A stretch of 64,000 nt of DNA from Neurospora tetraspora (GCF_033439725.1 NW_026944389.1:3472001-3536000), one strand, 5' to 3'. Shown: positions 1 to 11,007, numbered from the stretch's first letter. A program made the numbers and translations. Notes: generated by a model from the sequence alone, not told the origin.

Positions 1-1569
1 TGACAGTGATTCCAGTACGGCTAGTGCGTCTTGCTGTTTCGCAGGGCGGACTAGCTCCCATACGCGATCGAGCCAGAATGGGTTTTGCTTTGTCCGCTCT
101 CGTGCCAAGTGCGTGATGGGGAAGTCTGTCGTCTCCATGCGACGTGACACGGCAGAGACCTCATCAACCACCCAGCCTCGCACGAGGAGATGTGGAAGCG
201 ATGTTCCGTCCTCGCAGTCAACTCCGCCCTCGAAGTTGATATCGTCGTCTTCGGTCACGGCCGCGGCTATCGGGTAGTCGACCGGCGTGGTCCGGTTAAT
301 ACTATGCCAGTCAGGCACCCAGGAGGGCATCCTGGCATCGTGCTGACAGTCCCACTCGCAGTGCTCTGTGGAAGGGTCGTCCTCGTGGTCGACAAGGCTG
401 ACGATGTATAGATTTTTCGTCTTCCGGATGAAGTTGATGGCCAGTCTCGTGTATATCACACCGCGCGTACGGGTATAGTCAGGGTGGATTACAAGCTCGC
501 CGTCGAGGACGGCCATCGGGTGACCAAGCAGACTGAATATGCGGTCCCGTGGGTCAGTTACGCGCAGGATGCGCGTCCAGTGCAAACCAGTCAGGAAATC
601 ACAGTCAGGCGTGCCGTCCTCATTGGTGGACCATACCATCAGGATGTGGTGAGCGACCCACGATATCAGACCCAGATGTGTCACCAGCGAGGCACCGCTG
701 TAGTCCAAGAACCGAACGAAGCGGCCCATCAGCGGCCATTCGAGAATGCTGATCTCCAATGCCCAGCCCTCCTCCTCGACAGCAACCCTCTCATCAGCTC
801 TCACCCCGTTGTCAGCGGGCTTCAGGGCCGTGATCAAGAGAGCCTCGCGGGCGAGGCCAAGTTCCTGTACGATCCAGGCGCGGTGAAAGTACTCAACCTC
901 GAAGAAGAGCTTGACGGACTCCCACTTGCGTGCTTGCTCCTTGAACCGGCGCCGGTCGTCCTTGGATAAGTGAGCGAGGTCATCGGTGGCGTCAGCCTGG
1001 AAGTCATGGTGAAGGAGAAGAACGCGGGCGTCGCGCAGGCCGGCCTGTGCGTCTTTCATGAAGGCCTTTATGAATCGAATGGCGCCCTGCATGTCCCGGC
1101 GAGCCTCTTCGCCCTCTTCCCAGCCGAGCCACGAAAGGACACGGCGCGCGCCGGCGTAGACGAGCGACATGAGTTCGACTTGCGAAATACGCTCTTGCAT
1201 GTCCTCCTGGTTGATGCACACGGCGTCGGCCCAAAGCCGCCGCACTGGTTGCCTTTTCGCCGGTGCCGTACCCGCATCTCGCTCGTTGTTATTCCCAGCA
1301 GCTGGTCGGTGTCGGAAAGCCGTCAGTGCTCCGTGCAAGTTCTCTGTCACGGAGACCGTCAAGCCTTCTATGGTGATGTTGCGCCGCTTTTGCGCGTCGC
1401 CCCAGACGTAGGAGATGGCCTCGTATGGCTCTGCATCTATTGCCTGTGGCACCAGCCGCCCGACTATGCCGTCCGAGTACTCGCCGGGCTCAAGCTCGAA
1501 GACGCGGATGAACTTAGGGGGAAGAGGGCGATAGAAATTGGGGAAGGGACGACCGCTCAGGTTGTTCAT
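1..1569 (-). CDS. HET-domain (heterokaryon incompatibility) protein, C-terminus outside window
   Basis: The minus strand is open for 523 codons from ATG 1569 to the window edge; an in-frame TGA lies upstream and no other ATG intervenes. The N-terminal third carries the classical HET domain (PF06985): YEAISYVWGD near residue 50, RLWADAVCINQED near 110-122, then a Q-x4-M-S-x-V-Y segment, and HRAWIVQELGLAREALLI around 235. A second family signature, TDPRDRIFSLLG, follows near residue 340, then HPDYT. Fungal HET domains trigger incompatibility cell death when non-self is detected, often alongside STAND/NLR proteins. No intron is visible. The plus-strand ORFs over this region are antisense shadows. 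What lies beyond the cut C-terminus is unknown, so partner domains cannot be judged. Confidence 0.93.
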   Translation of the reverse strand, partial: MNNLSGRPFPNFYRPLPPKFIRVFELEPGEYSDGIVGRLVPQAIDAEPYEAISYVWGDAQKRRNITIEGLTVSVTENLHGALTAFRHRPAAGNNNERDAGTAPAKRQPVRRLWADAVCINQEDMQERISQVELMSLVYAGARRVLSWLGWEEGEEARRDMQGAIRFIKAFMKDAQAGLRDARVLLLHHDFQADATDDLAHLSKDDRRRFKEQARKWESVKLFFEVEYFHRAWIVQELGLAREALLITALKPADNGVRADERVAVEEEGWALEISILEWPLMGRFVRFLDYSGASLVTHLGLISWVAHHILMVWSTNEDGTPDCDFLTGLHWTRILRVTDPRDRIFSLLGHPMAVLDGELVIHPDYTRTRGVIYTRLAINFIRKTKNLYIVSLVDHEDDPSTEHCEWDCQHDARMPSWVPDWHSINRTTPVDYPIAAAVTEDDDINFEGGVDCEDGTSLPHLLVRGWVVDEVSAVSRRMETTDFPITHLARERTKQNPFWLDRVWELVRPAKQQDALAVLESLS

Positions 1570-2059
1570 GCTGATCCAGGGTATGGGTAATGGAGAACTG
1601 AGTCAACGTAAAGCGGTATGTCCAAGAAGAACCCAAGTGGCAATGCACTAAACGGTTAGAAGCTCCATGAACTATAGGAAGTTGGTCAACTCAATAGCGA
1701 CTCGATCGGGCAGCGGCTCTGCGATTTAAAGGAGGGTCTGGTGCGCTCAGTCTTGTGCAGTGTATCCTTCGCGGGTTCAGCTGGAAACGTCCAGGTGGCT
1801 GCATGAGGGCTTTTCGTTGCCCTCTCTATGAATACTGAAGAACCAAATGGCTGATTGGTAACCGTGGGTGTGTGATGGTGGTGGTGGTGATGATCTATGC
1901 TGGCCATACAAGCAACAACCCAGCCCGAAATACAACGATCTCCGTTGCCGACCTCTACCATCAAAGTCAATCATCAGAAGCCCAGTTTAAATCCGTTCAT
2001 CCAGTTGTGCCGTTCCATTAAAATCCTTTCCTCTCCTTCATTCTCATCAAAGTTTAAAT
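1570..2059. other. Intergenic, probable promoter of the HET gene
   Basis: No coding sequence recognised. A GGT-rich microsatellite lies near 1873-1890. Its reading as a poly-His ORF on the minus strand is an artefact. Confidence 0.5.
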
Positions 2060-2534
2060 CAGTGTTACACACAAGCCAAATCAAATCAATTCGGGGGTCT
2101 GACTCGATTTGATTTGACTATTTTGAGGGTTGACTTGCTTGTTGAGGAGGCGAACTTGATTTGACTCGTTGAATTCGCATAATCGGACTACCCTAAGAAA
2201 CCTTAACACTTTGCCCCGGCAACCGACTGTCTATATAAAATGACAACGAAATTTTTCTAAAGTTTTGGTTATTTACGACGCATACGAGCTCTAGCGACTA
2301 TACGAAATTTGTACACGTATATATACCCGAATATTCTATAGTAATTTGTACTCAAAATCCCGGGATTGTATGTTTCTGAAAAAAATCTATGGTCTGACGA
2401 AATAACCGAGTCAACCGAGTCGAGTCGCCTTCTGGGCTTGATTTGAATTGAATTAGAAATTCGTCGACTTGATTTGACTGTTAAATGGCCGACTTGATTT
2501 GACTTAGTCTCGACTTGGCTTGTGTGTAACACTG
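2060..2534. mobile_element. Non-autonomous hAT-type miniature transposon (MITE)
   Basis: A 475-bp element bounded by a perfect 20-bp terminal inverted repeat starting CAGTGTTACACACAAGCCAA. It is flanked on both sides by the identical octamer GTTTAAAT (2052-2059 and 2535-2542), an 8-bp target-site duplication as made by hAT transposases. There is no transposase ORF. Several copies of GACTTGATTTGACT-like motifs lie just inside both ends and look like subterminal transposase-binding repeats. The perfect TIRs and duplication suggest recent insertion. Confidence 0.9.
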
Positions 2535-2542
2535 GTTTAAAT

Positions 2543-3300
2543 ACCTAGCCATTTCCCATCGTACTCGTCCTCCATTTTCAGATGGTTATATCCCTTCTCT
2601 CTCGTAGCAAGGGGTCTTCTCTGCCAGGCGGGGATTAGGCAAGCCCTTAGAGAGAGGGAGTAAATCTCAAGATTGGAGTGGAGGTAGAGGACGTCACAAT
2701 AGTATCCTATATAGGACGTTACGCAAAACGATGAGGCGTAACAGCGGTGCCAGCAAGACTGACAGACCGGTCTGTGAGACGGCAGGTTGGGTGATCTGCT
2801 TGACAGATCTGACGGTCAGTCCTTCTGGGAGCGTACCTGGCACATCGCACGGCGATCACAATAAGACTATGATGTCCCCGCACCCACCCCCTTCAAACAC
2901 ACTTACTCATAACTTTCCATCCACGCATGGCAACATTATGAAACTTCGTGAGGTATGAAATGTATTTCGTATCCTGTGGTGAATATACTTTGGTTGATTG
3001 AGACAATTTTTAGTAAGTGACGTTGCCGTGACTAGTTGCATTCGCAACGCCCGATTTGTACAACGTACTTCATATAAGGCCAAAGGCCAAATCTGGGAAT
3101 GCGAAGATTGAGAAGAGTCTCTGGAGGAAGCATGGTAGTGGGTATCATACGTAGTTTTGGTGCAAAAATGTTTGTCCGTGGATTAATTTTCGATGTTGTC
3201 GGTGAGAGAGTCGGGTTACTCATCACAAGTGATTGTGTAAGATACATCTAGATACCTACCTACCAGGTAGAGGTAGGTAGATAAAAACAACCTATGAATT
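2543..3300. other. Intergenic, nothing recognised
   Basis: I see no supported gene. A short ORF at 2731-2958 lacks family resemblance or splice context. A small palindrome of CTACCTACC / GGTAGGTAG type sits at about 3257-3282, just before base composition shifts to the AT-rich block. Confidence 0.4.
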
Positions 3301-6300
3301 GCTACCGGGGCAGGACTGGTAAATAATTATTAATTTTAGTATACTAAGGAGATCGAGAGAAACTTTAATTTTAAAATCTTTTTCTGTACTATAATTAAAG
3401 ACTTTCGTAAAGTAATAATAGCGAATATTATTTAGGAAAAGGGTTACGCCCCTCTATTTAAAGGTATTATATTCGCGGTTACGTTAGGTAGTAAGCCCGC
3501 TAAGGAAGACGTTCCTAACAACGAATAAAACTTTAGCCCGGAGGTAGAGGGATAGGGAGAGGCTATAAATAAGAATAATAAATTTAGGAAAAATATTAAT
3601 AAAAATAAGCGTACTTCCTCCTCGTTCTTATTAATAAATAAACGACCGTATCAATCCCTATATAAGCTCTATAAGTAGCCGGCCTATAATTTAAATAAAT
3701 ATTACTACGCTAAATTATAGTTAGCTTATAAAAGTTAAATCGAAAGTCCTACAATTAAAAAGTACGCGTATATTAATTTAAAAAAGGATAAAATATTTAA
3801 AGAGGCTGTTAATTATTTACGAACGTAATAGAATAATAAGGATTAAAATAATTAATTCTATAGTCGCCGGGTAAATAAGAGTAATTTTTTTAATACTTGT
3901 AGCGAAATATAACGCCGTATACCTATTAAAGAATTCTATAGTCTTTAATTTAAGTACAATAATATATATTTTTAATAAAATTAATCGCTTCAAAGATTTT
4001 ATTCTTCTAAATATTAATAATTATATATAGGCGGGAAATAAGCGGATTCTTATAAAGGGGTATAATACTATTATAATTATAACTTAGAACAACGATGGAA
4101 ATAGAGAGCTCTAATTCCCTAACATCGCTCTAATACTGGGTATAGTTTATAACCTCGTTTCTTTAAAATATTTTTAAAATAAATAAATTTATTAGGATTA
4201 TAAGAATAATTGCTTAAGCTCCCGCTTTATAGACTCTCTTATTTATTATATCCTTTTTAAATATAAATGATTCATTTTGAATATATTCTTTTTTTGTAGA
4301 ATAATATTAATGAATCTTCTTTTACTATACAGTATATAAATTATATTAAGCGCAAGCCCTAAAAGGGCGAGCCCCTTCGCTAGTATCTTCGATTTAGTTA
4401 CCCGGGACCTGAAATTTTAATTAAATTAATAGAGTAAAAATATAAGAAACTCTATTCGCACGGGGATAAAACTCTATTCGCACGGGGATCCACTTTTTTC
4501 CTCACACATATCCCTAACCCTCGTAAGGCCCAACATATTCGATATATTCTTTTATAAATTTCGCTTAGAAATCTAGGCATTTTAATATTTCAAGCATTTG
4601 CCCAGACTAAAATACCCCACCCAAATATACACCCTCATATAGGTCATTTTACAAAGTACTTTACAAGGTACTTATAGGGTAATTAACGGCACAATCGTAT
4701 ATTTCACTGAATCGTACTTAATTAATTAATCGTACTTAATCTATATTAATTTATATATTATTAATTTATTTAATATTTATTATATAATCGAATAATTTAA
4801 TTATTAGCAAGCCTCCCAAGCCTCATCTATTAGCCTTATATACTAATAATACGTATATTACGCTGGCTACCCTATATACTAATTAAAATATTAATTAATA
4901 TACCTCCTTCTCTTATAGTACTAATTATAATGGGGATAGCATGGTCAATATAGGTGCTAGTTGTATAATTTAATTGAGGTTCTATAAAGAAGGAAAATTC
5001 TATTTGAAAGGCGGCTCTACCGGAAATACGAGGTTTTGATATGGGCTGTATAAATATAGTTACGGCGCTTTATAATAGCTTTAGTTGATAATTAGAGCGC
5101 TATAGTCCGGGCTTTAACCCTATAATATTACCCCCCTCTTCCTTCCTCCTACCCTTCTACGCGTTCGCTCCTTCTATTTCGACCGACGAAGGTAGTAAGT
5201 AATAAGTAATAGCGTACGTATATATATACTTTTAGAATTATATATAAAAACCCCTCCCCCGATTTCTTTTCCTTCTTTTTTTCCTTTTTTTTTTTTTTAA
5301 CCGTCATTTAAATTACTAAAGTAAATATTATTATCCCCTAATTAAGTTTTTGCTTACCCTTCTTAATTAAGGTAAATACTTCGTTTAATTGTCCGAGTTA
5401 TTTCTATCCCCGTCCTAGCCGTTTAAGAGCGAAGCTCTATTTTCGCTATTGTTACGCGGTTCCTAATCCCTTTCCTAAGAGGCCGCTACCTATTACGGGC
5501 GTACTAAAAACCCCATTGCTACCCTTAAGAATTTTAAATTTATTAAATTTAAATATTTATTAGTAAGGTTTCCTTATTATTCTTGTTTTAAGAAATTATT
5601 ATTAATTCTATTTATTTTTTAAGCGGATTATAATTTTTTTGAAGTTTTATATATTTTGTACTTGAATATCCTATACGAATATTATATTAAGCCTGGAAAC
5701 CGGGCGTATATAGTTTATTATAATGACGGTAAACGGTATAACTAGGCTTTATCCTTAATTTAGAGGTTTATTACGATTTAAGAAGCGGCGATTTTTAGTA
5801 AGGAAAAGACGAAGGCCTGCGGGTACGTCCGTAAAACTATAATTATTTAACGTTACATTATTAAATTATATAAAAATAGCGCTATCTTTTTATAAGTTTC
5901 TTTTATTTTATTTATTTTAGTAAAAATAAATTTCAATTAATTAAGATTTTTAAATATGAATATAATTATTTCCTTTCGGCCTTCAGTAACGTTACTACTA
6001 TTCCTCCGACTTTTATTATTCTTATTATTCCAGCCGTTCCTCTAACTGCCGCTCTCCCTTTTAAAGAATTTATTATAATAGAATTAATAGCCCGCTTCGA
6101 ATTATTCGAGAAGTAGTTGGAGGTTATAGAAATTGGGAATAATTAAAAGTATAAAATACCGAAAAAAAATTAAAGAAATTTAAAATCGATATTTATTACC
6201 TTCTTTTTTTCTTTTTTTATTACCGTCTTTATTATTTTGTATATTCTATACTAAAATATTCAATTAGTTTATTATTAATATCGGTTAAGCTATATTTTAT

Positions 6301-6811
6301 TTCGAAATAGTTTAAGGCTACTGTATTAGCGAATTCTTCTAACGGTTCTTAAAATTATTATACTTAATTAATTTAATTAATTAAAATTATTTTACGACTT
6401 TTTCTCATTATATAGTAGAGCATTTTATTTATAAGGTATTTTTTCTCTTTATTTATTATAATAGTTAATGGTTAAGAATCGGTAATAATTTAGCTCAGTA
6501 GAGGGTTATTGCGAGCCCTTTTAAGTAGGTTTATATAAAATTTATTAAAAACCTTTAAGGAAAGGTCGGAAAATTCTATTATAAAAGGGTTAAGAATTTT
6601 AAATACCGTATACTTTGCGTAGATTAAATCGAATTTCTTCTTAAGGCGCGCTAGAATAAAATTTTTAAAGTTTAATTAAACCTTATTCTTTATTTTAAAG
6701 ATTTTAGTTAATTACTTTTTGCGGTTAGCGAAACGTTCTTACTCTTGTAAGGAAATTATTATAGTTATTTAATATAAATCTATAATTTATTATAGTATTA
6801 TAATAAAATAT
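3301..6811. repeat. AT-rich, RIP-like degenerate repeat block
   Basis: About 3.5 kb with strikingly low GC, very abundant TA, TTA, TAA and ATTA words, stops in every frame and no ORF long enough to consider. Both borders with normal-composition DNA are sharp. This is what repeat-induced point mutation (C to T, mainly at CpA) leaves of transposons in Sordariomycetes, normally as constitutive heterochromatin. The 19-bp phrase starting ACTCTATTCGCACGG is directly duplicated near 4448-4489, and a polypyrimidine/poly-T run lies at about 5257-5299. A 60-bp piece at 5019-5078 has a less mutated relative at 43908-43967. The original element can no longer be identified. Confidence 0.8.
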
Positions 6812-7277
6812 CTAGAATTGGGTTAAGTTAGTGAACAGTGATTCCTCATCCCACCTCAACTCCAAGATAGCAGGACAGCCCACCTTGTTGGTGTGTTTTG
6901 GCGCCTTGCTAATTACACTCGAAAGTGTCTCGGGGGACATTGGAATAGTATGGGACACCCAACCACCATCGTGAACTGATAGCGAGAACTGAGGAATGAA
7001 GTCAAATATGTCAGCGATGGAACTCATTCAATCAGTGTCTCGATCTTGGTAAGTGGTAAAACTGACCTCCTCCGTGCTGTCCGCAAATTTGGCGACTGCT
7101 GCACCCCATTGAGGACAAGCCTGTCCCGTCCACTCCGGAATACCGACTGAAGTCTGATAAAAATGTCAGTAAGGCTAGTCCAGTTTGCATCGAGGAAGGC
7201 CAAATGCATGTCGCTACCTAACTTACCATTCGGGCATCTTCGATCGGTATGCCGCCGATAGAACCCCGGAATTCCAT
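6812..7277 (-). CDS. Small hypothetical protein, three exons
   Basis: Model: exons 7227-7277, 7067-7153 and 6812-6988, with canonical introns (GTAAGT...CAG, GTCAGT...CAG, with CTGAC-type branch sites), all phase 0, giving 104 residues. The ATG at 7277 is the first in frame after an upstream TAG. I do not recognise the family. Exon 2 contains a helix-like stretch, QWGAAVAKFADSTEE, that loosely recalls the helical exon units of the gene at 9498-11007, also phase 0, but that is weak. The stop codon sits at the border of the AT-rich block, so the original 3' end may have been lost. The ISG12-like gene lies about 260 bp upstream on the same strand. Confidence 0.55.
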
Positions 7278-7537
7278 CTCAAACTCTGGCAAAAAGGCGC
7301 GTGCTTCGGGTGTGTTCTAGCTACCTACAAAGGCTTCTGGAACTACTGCGTAAAGGAAGGAAAATCTTGAGATATTTGGAAGGAAGAAATTGAGAAAAGA
7401 AAGATCGGACATGTATTGAAGATGACCAGAAAATCACAAGTTGACCTGCCCGAGGCCGTGGAGTTGGGCCCATATTTGAGCCAACGCAGACCATGCGGGA
7501 GGCCGAGACGAAGCCGGCCACGTACCGGCCGATAACG

Positions 7538-8450
7538 TCACAATTTCGCAACTAGGGGAAGATGCTCTTTCGGAAACTGCCACATGAAGATCCGGCCCGT
7601 GCCACCGGCAACAACGGACTGAAATATAGTAGAAAAAGGGTACATACCATATCTACCCATTGACGCATTCAAAAGGTAAGCAAAGAGGTCTTCCTTGACT
7701 CCATTCGGACATCGGCCTTGAGCTGCGAGGGAGACTAATAATAATCAACATCGTGTTAGCATCCAAGGACACGGAACATTTGCTTACAGACACGGGTAGT
7801 CCACTTACGTGCTCTTACGCCTTCAGGTCCGAATCCTAAAGCTGCGAGGAATGCCATGTAAACCGGCCCAGGGCACACCAGAGCAAACAGTGTGCCTCCG
7901 ATAAGAAATAGACTGAGTATGGAAGAGGTAGCGTGTTCTTCAGCCCATTTCCCAGCCTGTAGAGAGAGGCCGTAGGACGTCAGTAATGTAATTGCAATGC
8001 AGAATTCCTATAGAATATGCCACGGACCTTCTTGAATTGCTCCATGATATCCGGTCTTCATGCCAACGATGTCAAAAAGCCAAGAACCATACCGGGCCAG
8101 TTCCAAATAGAGGTATTATTGGAATCTGGTACCATGAGAATCATCAGTCAAATGGGAGGAAAATTACAATACAGCATCCGCTTATCGTAACGTACCAACT
8201 TTCCATCTGGTCTTTCTGTGCGTAGAACTAGGGAGGACTCTGACAACAAGTTGGGAATACCGTTAGGGGTCGGTCCGAACGGGATCTAGCATTGCGATAA
8301 ACCGGTTAGCAAGAACGTACGCATCAAACGAGTACCCAAAGGCAAAAGGCAGGTTGAACACACCAGCTCCGAATGGTTCACCACGTGGTTGAACATCGCC
8401 AAGAGCGTCTCGGAATAATTCCGGAGAGCTTTGGGTAGTTTGGTGTCCAT
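7538..8450 (-). CDS. ISG12/IFI6-like (Ifi-6-16 family) protein, multi-exon
   Basis: Exons read 8364-8450, 8196-8285, about 8093-8125, 7809-7956 and 7538-7734 (about 184 residues). Exons 1 and 2 have clear GT-AG borders with a GCTAAC branch. The exon 3 to 4 join is less certain: alternatives are an earlier stop at 8072, or a separate short start MEQFKK at 8045. Exons 4-5 carry the family core: a hydrophobic helix, then AALGFGPEGVRA, a phase-1 intron, then LSLAAQ and LFAYLLNASMGRYG. The last exon, read without a further intron, has exactly the same 197-nt length as the last exon of the paralogue at 12629-13137. Human relatives are small membrane proteins of mitochondria and ER linked to apoptosis; no fungal function is established to my knowledge. 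Confidence 0.6.
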
Positions 8451-8560
8451 CTTGCCTAGCTATCGCGGGTACACATGGAAATAAACTTGTGCTCCCCTAG
8501 GGTATCGGGTTACTGGAGAACATTTGAGGACAATTTGGCCGAAGGGCGGTTGATGGTTCT

Positions 8561-9103
8561 GGGGCGTGTTCCAGTTTACCAACAGTTGATCGAAGTTGTT
8601 GATCCGTGTACAAAGCAAAATATGCAGGCTTTGACAAGGGGGGTCTTGTACCTGGGCAAAGCCTTTTGCCAAGGCCTTGGCACTACCAGGGTCGGAACTT
8701 TGAGCTCGATTTGGTGGATATTTGAAGGTATTCAGAACTGGAAAAAAAAAAGGGCTGCATTCGATAGCCATGGGTTCAAACTATCGGTGGTTCAAGCCGC
8801 GAAGAGGTGCAGCAAAAAATGGTGGAGAAATTATCGATCAACGGCAAAAAAGCAGCTTTTTTCTGTTTTGTTGGATCAACAGGTTGGGGGCCGTCTGATT
8901 ACCGCTTTGGGCGGTTACCAGGGCCTCATGCAGGCTGAAAAGCCACGTACAAGGGGGTGAACTAGCGTGGTACGTGCCAAGCTCCTGAACGACCGTTTTG
9001 AGCCATATGCAGTGTGATCAACTGCATATTTACTGCATATCAACAACAGGGGTCGATTTTGTATGGGAATCGGATCAACTGGGAGTAAACTGGAACACGC
9101 CCC
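8561..9103. mobile_element. Possible miniature inverted-repeat element
   Basis: The segment beginning GGGGCGTGTTCCAGTTTA at 8561 reappears inverted, ending at about 9103; about 33 bp match closely, and weaker similarity continues inward (CAGTTGATC, then TTGTTGAT and GCATATTT motifs), giving roughly 80-bp diverged arms around a 400-bp core. No target duplication could be confirmed and no transposase is present. A 161-codon plus-strand ORF crosses it (8475-8960) but resembles no protein I know. The remainder of 8451-9497 holds nothing I can support. Confidence 0.5.
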
Positions 9104-9497
9104 TGGGCTGCGATGCGGTGGGAAGCCTGGTTGGGCACACAAACACGAAATACTTGCAGCCCAGTTGTGCTGTGAGGGGTAGCCTGATGAGATTTGCCGG
9201 CACTTACAGCGAGGGCACGTCGACGGCAACTGTCAGGCAGTGTAGATAATGCGAAAGGCCCGTCTCATTCGTGCAGTGGCGGTGCAGATGCGTGAGGAGG
9301 TCGCTTTTTGGGCCAACAAGGGATTAGTGATAATCCTTCGGACGATGTCTGAGAACCGGTGAGGGGAAAATGAGGAAGATAGAACAGGAAATCACCATGG
9401 AAGGAACTAACGACTGCCTCTTGAAGTGATGAAGATAGGCAGGGCCAAGACGGCAATCGTACCTGTCAACCTTCACACCACTCCTCTTCTAGTACAC

Positions 9498-11007
9498 TCA
9501 CAACAGCCACGCCATTAACCCGACAATGCTTTCAATAACAATTGCGCTCTGTGCAATTGTAACCAAGACACCTAACGCACCGTTTTCCGTTTCTTTCTTG
9601 GTTGCCATAGTGTCAGGCCCCAAAGATTTCACGATTGGACGTCCTGATCTCGAACTCCGCGAGAGCCGGGGTGCCTGGCCGGCGCCCAGCTCAATCCCCC
9701 GACCATCCACAGATTTACCGGTGCCGAAACCAGTAGCACCGAGAATGGGACCGATGAGTAACTTGGGAAGTGATATGCCAAAGCCTTCAGCGACCAAAGT
9801 CAAGCCGACGGAGACTAGCCCTCGTATCACCTTTCGTTCGGCTGGGGATGCCTAAACCGCAGGGTATCAGTCTCTCTGTCGGGGACGAAGTATCGACCAT
9901 TGGGGGTCACTCATACCTGTTCATAGTGCCGTTCCGCGTTCTTTGCGACTTCCGCAGCGTTGTGAGCTAACCCAGCAGCAGCAGGAACGAAATGGTGGGT
10001 ACCCCAGTGGGCGACGTGTCCGGAGATCTGGGAGCAGTCAATAAACGATGCTGAATGGAATGAGACATGATAGTGTCCCATGTTGATGTCGTCGTAAGGA
10101 AAGGAACCCTACCTGCTCGGCATGCTCCTTGGTGTTCATGGCAAGGCCAACAACAGCAGGAGCCACCTGCTCAGCATGCTTCTGTGCCTCCATTGCAAGA
10201 CCGACAGCACGAGGAGCAACCTCATTGGCGCCCCATTCAGCGACATGCCCCGATATCTGACAGATCAAGTAATTAGACTAGAAAAGCCAAGGTTCGACAC
10301 GAACAAAATAGGGCTCACCTCTTCAGCATGCTGTTTAGCGTTCATAGCGAGGCCAACAACAGCGGGAGCCACCTGCTCAGCATGCTTCTGTGCCTCCATT
10401 GCAAGACCGACAGCACGAGGAGCAACCTCATTAACGCCCCATTCAGCGACATGCCCCGATATCTGACAGATCAAGTAATTAGACTAGAAAAGCCAAGGTT
10501 CGACACGAACAAAATAGGGCTCACCTCTTCAGCATGCTGTTTAGCGTTCATAGCGAGGCCAACAACAGCGGGAGCCACCTGCTCAGCATGCTTTTGTGCC
10601 TCCATTGCAAGACCGACAGCACGAGGAGCAACTTCCTTGGAGCCCCATTCCGCCACCTAATCCGAGATTAGAAATATGTCAGGGCGCTTAACAGGAACCC
10701 TAAACAAGGGATATGCGAGGCCTTCAAGCCTGACAGTATAGCACTTACCTGCTCAGCATGCTTCTGCGCCTCCATCGCAAGACCGACAGCACGAGGAGCA
10801 ACTTCCTTAGCTGCCCATTCAGCAGCCTGGCCTCCGACCTGGAAGTTATGGTCAGCGATTGTGATAGGATATTTCCCTTCCATATCCAGAAGTCGCGTCA
10901 AATTACCGTACCTGCTCAGCGTGTTCTTTGGCGTTCATCGCTAGACCAACCACGGCGGGGGCAACGGTGTTTGCACCCCATTCGGCGATGTGGCCCCAGA
11001 ACGCCAT
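9498..11007 (-). CDS. ISG12/IFI6-like protein with N-terminal array of 18-residue helical repeats
   Basis: Seven exons, all joined in phase 0: 10912-11007, 10749-10838, 10525-10656, 10319-10462, 10113-10256, 9917-10027 and 9498-9851, giving 356 residues. Start at ATG 11007. Residues 1-239 are built from about nine units of the pattern VAPRAVGLAMEAQKHAEQ / VAPAVVGLAMNAKQHAEE, interspersed with HVAEWGxNE caps. They should form amphipathic alanine-rich helices. The last exon is hydrophobic, with LLIGPILGATGFGTGK and a degenerate NGALGVLVTIAQSA, matching the Ifi-6-16 glycine-rich core but with an inserted polar stretch (about residues 280-320). Exons 3 and 4 and their introns are near-identical tandem copies. 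Likely a membrane protein; function unknown. It lies in a same-strand array of paralogues. Confidence 0.8.
10257..10656 (-). repeat. Tandem duplication of a whole exon+intron unit (206-bp period)
   Basis: Two neighbouring introns (10257-10318 and 10463-10524) are identical over all 62 bp, and the exons they precede on the plus strand differ at one base over their first ~110 bp before diverging at the distal end. The next exon (10113-10256) matches in its distal half. Identity of non-coding intron sequence shows the duplication is very recent or kept homogeneous by conversion. Each added unit inserts 48 residues without changing the frame. Confidence 0.92.

Noticed and set aside
484-1590. Two long plus-strand ORFs (161 and 206 codons)
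   Set aside because: They are antisense to the minus-strand HET frame, whose translation has unmistakable family motifs.
1686-1970. Minus-strand ORF with a poly-histidine run
   Set aside because: Produced by a GGT microsatellite; no other protein-like features.
7321-7551. 76-codon minus-strand ORF between two accessory genes
   Set aside because: Lies in CT-rich leader-like DNA upstream of the 7277 start; the overlapping 3' end of the ISG12-like gene explains its right edge.
8475-8960. 161-codon plus-strand ORF
   Set aside because: Overlaps an inverted-repeat element, has no recognisable domain and no splice or promoter support.
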